Below are positions 22,896 through 33,930 of a DNA stretch of 64,000 nt, in pieces. The stretch comes from Climacium dendroides (taxonomy: Eukaryota; Streptophyta; Bryopsida; Hypnales; Climaciaceae), in contig OX467090.1 in the NCBI GenBank assembly GCA_950106755.1, positions 2,666,001 to 2,730,000 on the forward strand. The letters are read 5' to 3'. The notes under the pieces were generated by a model, which had not been told where the DNA came from, searched no databases, and worked only from the letters and a program-made list of their open reading frames with translations. Within the stretch, counting starts at the first letter, position 1. Every line of letters begins with the position of its first letter. The position numbers were made by a program, and so were the translations under genes.

Positions 22896-23840
22896 GGTAT
22901 TTTTTGCCACACGGTGAAAAATTCTCATATAGTCTCATTGCGCATTCAACACATCTCACCATAACTTGTATATCCTCTTTGGTCTATTCTAATATCTATA
23001 AAGTGTTGCCTCAAACAATGCTGAGATTAGACTTCTAAAACTATTAAGCAAATGAATAGTCTTCACTATAGGTGAACTCTACAATGTCTTCCCCATTAAT
23101 GTAAATTGTCTTTTATACTTACATCTATACTTGCATCTATAACCAAGAACTCATCTATAGATGATGGATTCTCATCCTTTACTTGGACTATTAAATAACA
23201 GATGTGGTTTTTTATTGCATCCTTTCTCTGTAAAAGCTCCACTGCATATGCTATAGTACCTTTTGGAGGATTTGTAGAAGTAGCATGATCAAAATAGTAC
23301 TATTGTTGATCTCCCCTCTCATACACCATATCCTTCGTTGCCATTTTTTTCACCATACGTATATAAGTTTCTTTCAAAACTCTAATCAAATACCTCAATC
23401 ATGTCTTTTCCATCTTCTTTCTTTTGAAGTTTGTATCCATGGTAACATCAAGATTTCATTCTCTCACCATCTTCTTCCACTTATCCTCCGACCTTTTATT
23501 AAAAAATAATTGTTCTTCCTCATAATCTCTGCACATCTTTAAGATTGCTTTTTATAACTCCTCATTTTCATTCTAGGCATGTTGTGTATAGTTGATTATC
23601 CTTTTTGACAAATCCTCAAACAAAATGTGTTTTAGTAAATTTTGACTTCAATACAATGCACTTGCTGCCATTGTTAATGACTTTATACTCTATACACATC
23701 ATCAATTTGTAAAGTAGCACTAGGGCTCCCACAAACTTTCCAAATGTTACAAAGCTTTATAAAATTTTCATAGTATATGTTTTCACATTCACTACATTTT
23801 GGATGTTATTAATACTTTCACAAAATATTACATCATATTT

Positions 23841-23923
<83 letters not shown>

Positions 23924-23926
23924 TAC
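22896..23926. other. intergenic, possible intron of a minus-strand gene relic
   Basis: No clear ORF. The (AT)n tract lies at its right end, directly after the splice donor of the exon relic at 23927-24219, so part of this stretch may once have been intron and further exons on the minus strand. Confidence 0.35.
23843..23918. repeat. (AT)38 microsatellite
   Basis: An uninterrupted AT dinucleotide run of 76 bp. Frames through it give Ile-Tyr repeats in both strands and are not genes. Confidence 0.97.
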
Positions 23927-24219
23927 ATTAAATTTTGTCGGAAAAACCACTACTATTTTCTTTGTATTTCTCACCAATACACTTCTAGGTCTTTGCTCAC
24001 GCTCTCCTTTTGAAGAATCATCATCATCAAGAACATCTTTGCCATCATTGCCTTGTGGAAGAAGTCCTTGCATGGCTGCTCTTTGACAATGTCTTTAAAT
24101 AGTAGAACAAATGTAGGTACTTTGTCCTTCTTGCGACCTTGTTTTTGTTGTTCTATGTCGTCTTTGTTCTTCAACAATGACTTCTTTTCTAGAATGAAGT
24201 TGTGATATAATTCACAAGT
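23927..24219 (-). pseudogene. exon relic of an unknown gene
   Basis: On the minus strand a pyrimidine-rich acceptor (TTTTTTTATTGCAG) precedes ACTTGTGAATTATATC. The frame gives TCELYHNFILEKKSLLKNKD, DKVPTFVLLFKDIVKEQPC and KDFF. After a one-base shift it continues NDGKDVLDDDDSSKGEREQ and VLVRNTKKIVVVFPTKFN, ending at a donor GTAAGG (23926). Matching splice sites and protein-like composition on both sides of the shift argue for a former exon of about 293 nt. No family was recognised. The intron starts with the AT tract, which may hinder splicing. Confidence 0.5.
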
Positions 24220-26104
24220 CTGCAATAAAAAAACTTCAAATAACTTGACAACATTTAATTTTTGAACAATTATATATTTATAAATCATAAAACTCTTGAA
24301 CAACTTATATTTTAGGTTCTTCAAATTAAATCAAAATCAACGTATAGCTAACAACAAATTCAAGGGACCCCATTCACATTAGCAAATCAAACACATTGTA
24401 CTTTATGGAATCCTTCCAAATGCATTTCTAGTGGTGTTTATCACTATAAGTGAACTATGTTGTAAACAACAAAATGTATATGATATTGTCTCATTTTGAA
24501 CACAATATTTTGCACTACAAACATCAAAACATATGGTACATTGCCCTAATTATAACATAGTTCACTTCTAGTCATATGAACTTACACATTTTTAAAAACA
24601 TTCTTATGATTTGGACATCAAAAGTTACTATGAAGACGGAAATTTAGAGGATATACAAAATTGGTTATAATTTTGTTTTAAATAAGAAAATTATAAAAAA
24701 TAAATTATGAAGGAAGACAAAAATATGTTCACTTCTACAACAAAGACATCACTGTACAATACTAATAAACATCTAGTAATCCATGCTTTCAACCACATAT
24801 GTTAATGGCCTTCTTGCAACTTATCCATAATTGTTCTAAATGCCAAAGGCCTGTTTTAAGCTCCTTAATATTTGTTCTATTTAAAACAAAAGTTTAAGAT
24901 TTTAATAAGTTGTATGAATTTTTTAATTTTATCTATACAAATTCAAACTACACATGTTAGAAATCAAATAGGATAAAGGAACAAGAGAACTTCTACTACA
25001 ATTTGAAAGATTAACATGTTTTATGAAAGGTGTTCAAAGAATGAAAACTTTTCAATTTGACTTTTGTACGTTGAACCTAAAAAACTAATCAATGAAAAAA
25101 TATAAGGTTAAAGGATTTGACATGCATAATCCCAATCAGTTTATGGCTTTTCAGAATAAACAAAACAATTCTTCTAAATGAGTTCTTTTTGTCATTTTTC
25201 TCTAAGATCTATTGTATTTGAGGTTCATTTCCTAAAGTCTTGAATACTACAGAAAGTAAAGATTACAATGGACACCATGGTAAAATGTCTTGAATAGAGA
25301 AATCATAATCATTCATTTCTAAAATAAAACTTCTATGTTTCACATTATGCTATTAAAGTAGTTAAAATTTCTCCTTTGCATTGTTTAAGTATTTTCATGT
25401 GTAAACCTTGTATTCAAAACACAAAAACAACAAAAAATCAAAATGTATGTAACTTACAAGGAAAATGCTACTTCCACTAATTATTCCTCTTCCATTGAAC
25501 ATTTGCAAGTTCTATCACGTATACTGCTAATCAAAGAATCTGTGCAATGCAATTAAACATTTAAATGTAAATATTACATGTTAGAACATAACATTGGTCA
25601 AGTGTAATCATGAATAAATTTTAAAAAATGTACCCCTTTTACATATTTTTCAAGTTTGTTTTTTGAACAACTTTATCTGTACAATTTGTATGAATTCTTT
25701 TCCTTTTATTACTTTTGGCCTATTTTTCAACCGAGTCTCTAGTTCCATTTACTAGTTCTTATGACTTAAATTGTCATCACTAGAATTGAATCTTGTTCAT
25801 TTACATAGTTTGAAATGGAATAAAAACAATAAGTTGTAGCCTATAAATGCACTCAATGAACAAATCATTGTTGCAATGACCTTAAAGACATAAGTGTATA
25901 TTTATAATATTCTCAAATATGAATTTTGAAATATACAAATTCAAATTCTAAGTGACCTAAGTCACTACATCAAATTGAGTGAGAAGAAAAAATGGTCATA
26001 AATTCGTCTCAAAGACATGGAAAAATAAAACACATCTATTCATCACCACACATTAATTGACTAATATTGAGCCTACTTATGCCTACCTAGAATGTTTTTA
26101 CTAA
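24220..26104. other. AT-rich intergenic DNA, no gene seen
   Basis: Only short ORFs without motifs on both strands and no strong repeats. Confidence 0.5.
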
Positions 26105-26257
26105 CACTACAAAAAAAACAGTGAATAAATGACTCGTCCATAGAGTCATTGTGGACAGCAGTGACTGCAAAATGACTGCAAATTGACTACAAAACAACTA
26201 TTGTTGTCCACAATGACTCTATGGATGAGTCATTTATTCACTGTTTTTTTTGTAGTG
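26105..26257. mobile_element. mini-CACTA (MITE) related to the 2.2-2.7 kb CACTA copies
   Basis: A 153-bp element begins CACTACAAAAAAAACAGTG and ends in its complement, CACTGTTTTTTTTGTAGTG, with the 3-bp duplication TAA on both sides (26102-26104, 26258-26260). Its first 30 bases align with the TIRs at 11810 and 42807 (CACTACAA, AAAAACA, TG, ATGACT in the same order), and the interior holds ATGACTGCAAA words as those elements do. It is probably an internal-deletion derivative of the same family. Confidence 0.9.
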
Positions 26258-28099
26258 TAAGTACATATGTTAGCTTGTTCTCTAATATAAAGTGTACTAC
26301 TAAGTGGTTGCTCACCAAGAACCTTGGAAATAATTAAGAAAAAATATGCTCTTCTTTTTAATGTGAAGCTCCATACTCTATAAATTTTTTTGCAAATTCA
26401 CAAATTTAGAATTCTAAACTATCTAAAGGAAAATGGATAATTTAAAAAAATATGAAGAGTGTAACATTTTTCACATCTTTTGGGTAGAAAGTGAAGAAAT
26501 AAACTATTTGTTCACAATTAAAATTTTTTTTTTACTATAAGTTAATTCACTAAGATTCTCAAGGTAAAAGATAAGTACGTAGCTATTCATGCTTGTAAAC
26601 TAGACCAATCTTCAATCAAAATTAACCTCTAAATGGATCACTTCAAATTTAGGACATTCCTATAGTTTTGGCTTGCAAAGAAGTATGCATGTCATACTTC
26701 CATTTATTTTAGTGTGACATGAATGTATATTCTACTAAAAAGGATTTAAGAACACAATTAATAAGCAAAAATCACTATCAACAAACTGTGATGTACTTAT
26801 GGAAGTTAGTTCACTATTTAGGACAATTGTTTAGGGTGATTCAAAATGTTTGCTTGCAATTGAAGCCTCCTACCTTATAAGGTTATAATAGGATTCGTGA
26901 CTACTCCATAATGAGTGCACTTGAAAGTTTCTAATTATAACCTCCTTTAAGTGGAACTTATTATTCTATATTAAGAATTTAAGAAGAACACGTTGATTCT
27001 TATTTAGGTGATTTCAAAGTTCAAGTTCAAGTGTTCAACTAATGCACTTGGAACTCATTGCCATTGGCTTGTTTTAAGTTCTGGGGATGCTAGAATGTGA
27101 GCTTGTGAGTGTGAGCCTGTGAGCCTATGAGCCTCCATTTCTTTCCATTTAGAGTTTGAAAAATTTGTTGGGGACCTATGACTGTGGAATTAGATTTAGG
27201 GATTTGTAGTTCAAATGAACAACAAATAAATTTGTTGCTATGCAATTTTGTACCAAAATACTGAAAAAAAATTTTAAAAAATTTAAGATGTAATCAAAAT
27301 AGATAGTGTTTGTAAGCATCAAATTATAAATAATGCTTTTAAATGATTAAGTGATAAATATAATCTTCATCTTGGGCATTCATGTAAATTTAAAGAATGA
27401 AAATGGTCTACCTATTTTATTTTATTTTATTTTCAAAATTATGCTTTAAAATAAAATCAAAAACATTCTAGATAATAAATAAATTAAATAATCATAATAG
27501 CTATACATTATATATAAAATACATGTTTTAGCCTTGAATGACCTAGGCAACCATTTTTCCAAGTTAAGGCCCTTTTATCATCTTTATTCAAATTAAAATC
27601 TTTTTGGAATAAAAATCATTTCTGAAAAATAGAATTTATAATGAATTCAATGATAATAGTTTCATTGAATTCCAAATTAAGCTCAACTTTGTGAAATTTT
27701 ATAAAATTTGTAGTGTGATTTATTGTTAAATTTGGAAATAGGGTGAAGTTTTAGGCTATCAAATGGGATCATAGACACATCATACATAGGTTGATTCAAT
27801 GTGGAAAACAAAACAATAAAAATCAAATATTGAATCATAAAAACAAACTCAAATATTGTCTGCCTTAGATGAATTAAGTTCAAAATAAGAACATATTCTA
27901 GGATCAAAAGATCTTCAAGGTAATAGAGAAATTGCAGATGAATCAGGCGAAGCATTAGCATAAGCTAATGCTAACTCTTCAGCATAAATAAGAAGACCGT
28001 GAGGACTGATAGAAGGACTTCTAAAAAATTCAAGGTGTTGATAAAAAGGCAAGGTCTTCTTTGGCGATGAAGTCATTCAATTACAAACAACAATCCATA
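26258..28099. other. AT-rich intergenic DNA, no gene seen
   Basis: No ORF with protein-like composition was found. The minus-strand gene relic begins just to the right. Confidence 0.45.
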
Positions 28100-29465
28100 C
28101 ATTAGACTTTAGAATAAGTAACAATAAATTGAAATACAAAGCTTAGAATGTACAATTGAAGTTATTGAAAAAAAAACATAAATAAATGTACTCGCATAAG
28201 TCAAGTAGTGCAACATCTTCAATTGGAGAGTTATCATCAATCTGACAATCTCCATACCATCACATGTCGTAGTTGAATCAAGAGTCTTGAAAATGGTTGT
28301 AGGTGTTTGCAAAGGCTTTAGTACCTCATCAAAAAGTTTGGCATCACTTTCTAATGCTAGAATATGGCAATTAGATGAATGAGCTACTCGAATGGAAGAA
28401 CCTAAAAGAAACACAATATTAGAATTAGGAAAATATCAAAATTGAAATGTTGATAAAAAACAAGAAAAAGAGAAAAATTGAATTCAATATATATTACAGA
28501 TTATAATAGATGTAGATGCAATCATGTCTACTACAATGCCACTTTTGCTCAAGCAATGAACAAATAGCTTCATTAAAACGTTAAACTTCTCCTTAGCACC
28601 CCTCCATGGCTTGCCATCTTCCTTTCTACATAATTGACTTGACATAATAATGGAGTTGAAGAAAACACTATCTATAGATGGGGAATTTCATTAAAATGGC
28701 AATTATTTTGTAACTTTGGCATCTGAACTCTACTAGCATCCTAGATTTTTGAAATCTATATCATTATTAGATATCTGAAATCTAAGAAACATGTAGATAT
28801 TTTAAATCGATTGGTCTGAAATCTTCATCTTTACTAGATTTAATACATCTAATAGTGGTATAGAGTTCACAAATCTAGGACACTAATAGATTCAAGACCA
28901 CCCGGTTTGAACTGTGGGAACGGCACACTGTGAAAATGGCACATGGAATATTGTCATTTTAATGAAATTCCCCATATGGTTAAATCAACCTTAGGAATCG
29001 AAGGATCACTAGTAATCACAAGCTCCTGAGGTTGCCTTGCAATGGAGGAGGCAAATGATCAATCCAACAATTAAGTCTTGAACATCAAAGTTTGGAAATA
29101 AAATTCAAATTCAAATTAGAAAATATACACAAAAGCAAAGAAAATGCCAAAAAAAGTGAATCAATGCCAAAATAAAAAGCTTGAAATTGGTACTTATATT
29201 ATTAAATGGATTCATAGGATTTGCCAAGTGTAGGCAATTAATGATAGTCCATTCATCCTTGATCTTAAACTTGTAGTTTTTAAAGAATCTTGTTGTTGCT
29301 CTATTTATTGTAGGATTGTCAAGATAAAATAGAAGAAATGCTCCATCATCATGAAGATAGGTGTGAGCGCTTATTTACCCACCCTTGGTAAATCAGCAAA
29401 CACAACCAAGTTCTTAAAATCAGTCCTATCCTATGGGTGTTCTAACGTTGGTTCATTGTGCCTTC
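28100..29465 (-). pseudogene. multi-exon gene relic resembling a DNA amino-methyltransferase
   Basis: Exon-like blocks on the minus strand, in transcription order: DRTDFKNLVVFADLPRVGK (about 29430) and AHTYLHDDGAFLLFYLDN (29360), then DEWTIINCLHLANPM; DHLPPPLQGNLRSLVI (about 29050) after an intron; KEDGKPWRGAKEKFNVLMKL with FVHCLSKSGIVVDMIAS (28620-28510); and, after an acceptor TTTCTTTTAG at 28404, GSSIRVAHSSNCHILALESD and AKLFDEVLKPL. PWRGxKEK, a hydrophobic VVDMIAS strand, GSS and ALESD followed by LF resemble the carboxy half of DPPY-type DNA amino-methyltransferases (AdoMet strand and acidic residue), a type I recall as multicopy in some land plants. No DPPY-type catalytic motif was found, stops interrupt the first block, and a MITE sits in an intron. 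Confidence 0.5.
28680..28973. mobile_element. MITE inside the methyltransferase-like relic
   Basis: GGGGAATTTCATTAAAATGG on the left pairs with CATTTTAATGAAATTCCCC on the right (294 bp). No clear target duplication beyond AT and no ORF. It separates the PLQGNLRS and PWRG exon blocks, so it probably landed in an intron. Confidence 0.8.
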
Positions 29466-29890
29466 CAAGCAATGGATCTTTCTAAGTGTCCTAAATGTTC
29501 TACACTTGCAAAACAATTCTTGTTCAATTCTAAACTTTAGTTCTTAAAAAAAAACTAATAAAAAGGGAGACACTTGAGATTAGTGATAAGATAAGAGCTT
29601 CGCCGTCTTTTAGAAAATCATCAAATTTCTATAACAATCATAGGACTTGAAGTCAAAGCTCCGCCGTATTTTCAAAAATCACAAAAAATACTTAAAAAAC
29701 AAGTACATTTTAGTATAATCACGGTTACAATGTATGTTACTACAGGTGTTAGTATGACTTTCGAACACGCGAGTTAGTACGATGGTGTTAGTTCACAAAA
29801 TATTTTAAATCAAACACTAGAGACTCCCCTAAGCGGCATCGCCAATCACAAGGGAAGAACCTCTAGGATTAGTACAAAAACTCCAAGTTC

Positions 29891-30062
29891 CAAACTAGTA
29901 CACAACTAAACTTTGAGAGTTTTGTTCCAACCAAAACTTCTCCAAATGACACAAAGAAGAAACACAAACTATGGCCCAAACTAGTACACAACTAGACTTT
30001 GAGAGTTTTGTTCCGACCAAAATTTCTCCAAATGACACAAAAAAGAGACACAAACTATGGCC
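29891..30062 (+). repeat. 86-bp tandem duplication
   Basis: CAAACTAGTACACAACTA begins both copies (29891 and 29977). The copies differ at only a few positions, for example CCAACC/CCGACC and AAACTTC/AAATTTC. Confidence 0.9.
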
Positions 30063-30128
30063 CAAAGGGCCAAAATTTAGAAGACCATGAGACTACAAGA
30101 GAGATGGAGTGAGTGAGGAGGGAAGGCC

Positions 30129-30135
30129 TTATATA
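30129..30135 (-). promoter_or_regulatory. possible TATA box for a minus-strand transcript
   Basis: On the minus strand GGTATATAAGGCC is followed after about 30 nt by a CT-rich leader (CTCCTCACTCACTCCATCTC), a good plant core-promoter layout. It points toward the methyltransferase-like relic 0.7 kb away. Function is inferred. Confidence 0.35.
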
Positions 30136-31689
30136 CCTTCTCCAGGTCTCCAAAATCAAAGAAGACTTGGAGTGCACTCCAAGCAATCCTACCCCTTTAG
30201 ATTTTCATCCTAATTCTAATTTTTTAACTTTCTATATTGGTCTAAACTTCTAACTTTTGGAGAAATGCTCCAAATCACAAACGGATTGCGCCATTGGCTT
30301 CAGAAGGCCATTATTAGTCTATAGAAATCTTCCACCCCTTTTTCATCCATCAAAAAACCACCTAAAGCTAGCGCCAACTGAAAACCAAAAAGGAATAAAA
30401 AATCAACTTTTGGAGGTTGACTTTTTTGAAGAAAGTAACTAGACTAGGGTCTCAAGTAGGCTTGGGGGAGTAAGAAAAGACCTAATTTGGGCTCCATTCC
30501 AATTCCACATGCTCCCGATACGCCAATCAACCCCTCCGTAATATTTGAAATTGTCGATTCGGGGAGGATCTTCCTAGTTGTAGGTCTTCTGGCTATCAAA
30601 ATGTCTTGGAACTTGTTGGAGCATGTTATTAGCATAAAACAAGCTAACCTAATTTTTAGTGAGATTTTACCGCACCCATGGTAAATTCTATGAATTTACC
30701 ATCATGGATTTGGGCGGTTGATTGCTCGAAAAAAGATCTTTTGAGGATCAGAAAAAACCGAGAATTTTCATGGAACCTCTCATGGAATTCCACAAGGTAT
30801 GTGCAAAATTATATTCCCATTTTGCACATCTAAGAAAGAAGAATCAAATCCCGCTATCTCCTTTAACTTTCGGTAATTAGGGAATCTTTCACATGGAAGG
30901 GAATCTTGGAGAGCCGATTGCTCCATTGGACTCCTGGCATGCTTCCCATCTTAAATCACCATACTTAAGTTATAGATGCCCTCCTTTGGTCCGTCTTGAG
31001 TAACAATTGGGGTTTCTACTATTTTGTCAATGGAATGGGAAAACTGAAACCTATCTTTGGAAATTTATACTAGGGTTCTCACCTAATTCCCTCGGACCAA
31101 TTTGGTTAAGATTTGTCACTGAAAGGCAGGTTCAGACAAGTTGGGCAATTTTTACTAAACATGGTTATTTTGTACAATTTCTAGGTTTCTACCCTATCTA
31201 CATGCAGGATTTGGTTACAAATAGCAAGAAATGCCCCATCTAGGACCAATTGCTATATTGATATGTGGCATCTCTATTCTGGTTATTCACTCTTTTTAGG
31301 TCTTTTTGTATATAAAACTATATTGAAAACTAACAAAATAAAAAAAAACAATTCTTGAGTCATGAGTGACCAAATGGGCACTCACAATAGGTAAGAAAAG
31401 ATGCCATCATAATCTGTAGAAAACTTGGAAGGTTGAAATTCCAATGCAGAATTTGAGATGGTGAATTTGAAACCCCTGGAACTCAAAGACCATCTGGATA
31501 TTCTACAATAATGAGGTCTACAATAGGACTCTTTTGCATTTTGCCATAAAAAAATAACTATTTTCCCCTCACAACCTACAAAGATAAATTACAAGAATAT
31601 TAATTCATGATTGAAGATGTTAGAGTCACAAAATAATATGAATTAGAACACATATATTCTATAGAATAGGTAAGGTTTAATGATAGAAA

Positions 31690-33082
31690 AGCTACAATGT
31701 TGTCATATAATGCATCAAATTTACCATTCTTCTTCTTGTCGGCTTGTCTTCAATAATTTGAATAAAAGAATCGTTTAAGATCAAATCTAAAAATGTATGA
31801 TTCGTAGCCAAAGGGGCCAAAGTACTCATCATAGCTTTAAGCTTGGAAGGTAGTTCAAAAATAGGAAAAGAGGTTGGCATCAAAACCACGGGAGTAGAAG
31901 ACGTCTTTTGCCTCTTTAAAGCAGGGGGTTGCCTCAACATTTGAAGAAGAAGGTCCAGTGACAACAAGGTTTTTGAGACTGTTTTGAACTAGAACATCTT
32001 CGTCAGATTCCTCAAGTTGAACCATAGTCTTTTTTGGCTTGGACTTGGGTTTCTTCATCTTCTTAGCTCCATCCTTATTCATAATTTTAGGCACAACTAT
32101 AGCTATTCTTTTGAAGGCGGGCTCAATAGAATTTTGGAGGACAATGTCAAAAATAAGCAATTTTTTGAGGGAACAATCCAAGTACTACCCACACTTTTTC
32201 CAATGCATTGGATCCCAAGATCTCATGATCCCCTTTTGTGAATATGCACTCTTCACTTTTTTTGTTCAAATAATTAACAAAGAAAGTAGGAGACTTGAAA
32301 ATTGCTTTAATAGGAAAAGAACATACTTGAAGTACCTATAAAGCACCCTTTGCATGGCTGGTTTGAAGTTGAGTTGTTTATCAATCTTATATTTCTTATG
32401 AATCCCCTTATTCATAGCAAATTCATGAAAGAATGTAGTATCCCATAACAATATGCGCATTATCTCCACATAATCAAAAATAGTTAGTAAAGGATTCATA
32501 TTGTTGAGAAGGTAGTCAACAACCACATCCAGATCAAACACTATAGCATTAAAAAAAATTTATGTCTCAATAGCCAACTACCACATACAAAGTATAAATT
32601 AGAAGAATTAGAAGAATGTAATGCTTGATTAAAAACTTTCAAAGAAACAACACTAAAACAATTTTAAAAACACTTACTTGAGCCCATTAAGTAGCTTTAT
32701 GAAGCCACTCAAGAAAGCTGATATTGTTGAATTTTGGTTTAGGAAATTTGAGAGCCTCACAAAGTAAAGGAGACTTATTCCACCTCTCCAACCATTTGAT
32801 CTTCATAGATGTGTTCATAGCTGAAGTTGCCAACATCCAAAACTTCTCTTGAGTCATCTCTAAACTTTCATAATGAACCTTCACTTGCTCCAAAAAAACT
32901 AGTGTGTGTTTAGGATTTGCAGTAGAAAATTGCTTCTTCAATTTTGAATGAGAAGCTATTCTCACCCTATCAATAGCTTTGGAGACTCATTCATGTACTA
33001 CGACTGGAGTCCAATCAACTGGATTGGGATACTTCTCATAAAATTTTCTTTGAGTAGTAGCAAGAGCCTCCCTCAACTCTTG
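31690..33082 (-). pseudogene. multi-exon gene relic of unknown function
   Basis: Three exon-like blocks with splice signals lie on the minus strand. Exon 1 (33082-32678) follows TTTGTGCAG and contains FYEKYPNPVDWTPVVVHE, a TGA, then STANPKHTLVFLEQVKVHYE, TQEKFWMLATSAMNTSMKI and FLEWLHKAT, a TAA, and donor GTAAGTG. Exon 2 (32540 to about 32330) holds FDLDVVVDYLLNNMNPLLTI and MRILLWDTTFFHEFA. Exon 3 (about 32245-31692) holds YSQKGIMRSWDPMHWKKCG, a lysine-rich nuclear-signal-like KKMKKPKSKPKK, and, after a frame change, FELPSKLKAMMSTLAPLA. Two in-frame stops and one frameshift indicate decay. No family was recognised. It lies upstream of the methyltransferase-like relic on the same strand, so both may be parts of one gene. 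Confidence 0.5.
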
Positions 33083-33099
33083 CTGCACAAAGTCAAAGG

Positions 33100-33930
33100 T
33101 GTATAAGAATCAATAAAAGTGTAGCCATCAACGGTTGGGGTCTAAGATGGTTCAAGAAATTTAGCAAATTTTGAAATATATAGTATCTATTGAAAGCAAG
33201 AACTAAGCCTATAAAATCATGACCGTCAACAGCTAGGGCGTAATAAGGATAAAAAAATTAAGAATTTGGCAACATTGCAGCATCTACTGAAAACAAGAAC
33301 TAAGCTTGAAAAACTATGGCCATTAATGGCTAGGGTATTAGTCTATTAGATAAATTTAAAATTTTAACATTTGTGTATATTATAGCATTAATTGGTATCT
33401 TAAACAATGCCTAAAAAATCGTAGCCATTAACAGTTGGGGTATTGAATGGATCTGAAATTTCAACAATTGTGTATATTACAACATCTATTGGAATCCTAT
33501 ATAATGCCTCCAAAATCGTAGCCATTAACAACTGGGGTGTAGGATAGGTCTAAAATTTCAGCATTTATCTACATTGTAGTATGAATTGGAACCCTAAACA
33601 ATGCCTAAAAAACTATGGCCGTTAACAACTGGGATGTAGGATGGGTTTGAAATTTTAGAGTTAAACTAAATCACAGCATTCTAGGAAGTGATAACTAAGC
33701 CTAAAAAACTGTAGCCATCAATGGTTGGGGTGTCAAAAGGTCCCTAAAAAATTAATGATGAACTACTTTGATTCTTTGAAGTATCCATAGAAAACAGAAA
33801 TCGAGTTTGAAAACCGTAGCCATTAACGACTAGGGGGTAGGAAGGGCCTAAAATTTTAGCGTTTTTCTACATCGCAGCATCTGTTAAAAGCAAAATTAAG
33901 TCCCTAAAACCATGGCCGTCAACGGCTAGG
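33100..33930. repeat. tandem repeat, about 99-bp unit
   Basis: Nine units carry the core GTAGCCATTAACNNTTGGGG at about 33121, 33220, 33319, 33420, 33518, 33615, 33712, 33818 and 33911. Between cores lie CTAAAATTTCAGCA and ACATTGCAGCATCTATTG-like words. No coding frame persists across units. Confidence 0.85.

Larger units (their letters stand above)
29466..31689. other. intergenic DNA with a tandem duplication and a possible minus-strand promoter
   Basis: No convincing ORF. It holds an 86-bp tandem duplication at 29891-30062 and a TATA-like site at 30129-30135. Short frames around 30257-30684 lack motifs. Confidence 0.4.

Noticed and set aside
23799..24086. ORFs through the AT microsatellite
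   Set aside because: Ile-Tyr repeats from (AT)n read the same on both strands.
31007..31243. 78-codon ORF starting MGFLLFCQWNGKTETYLW
   Set aside because: No ATG-supported gene structure, no motif and no similar frame nearby.
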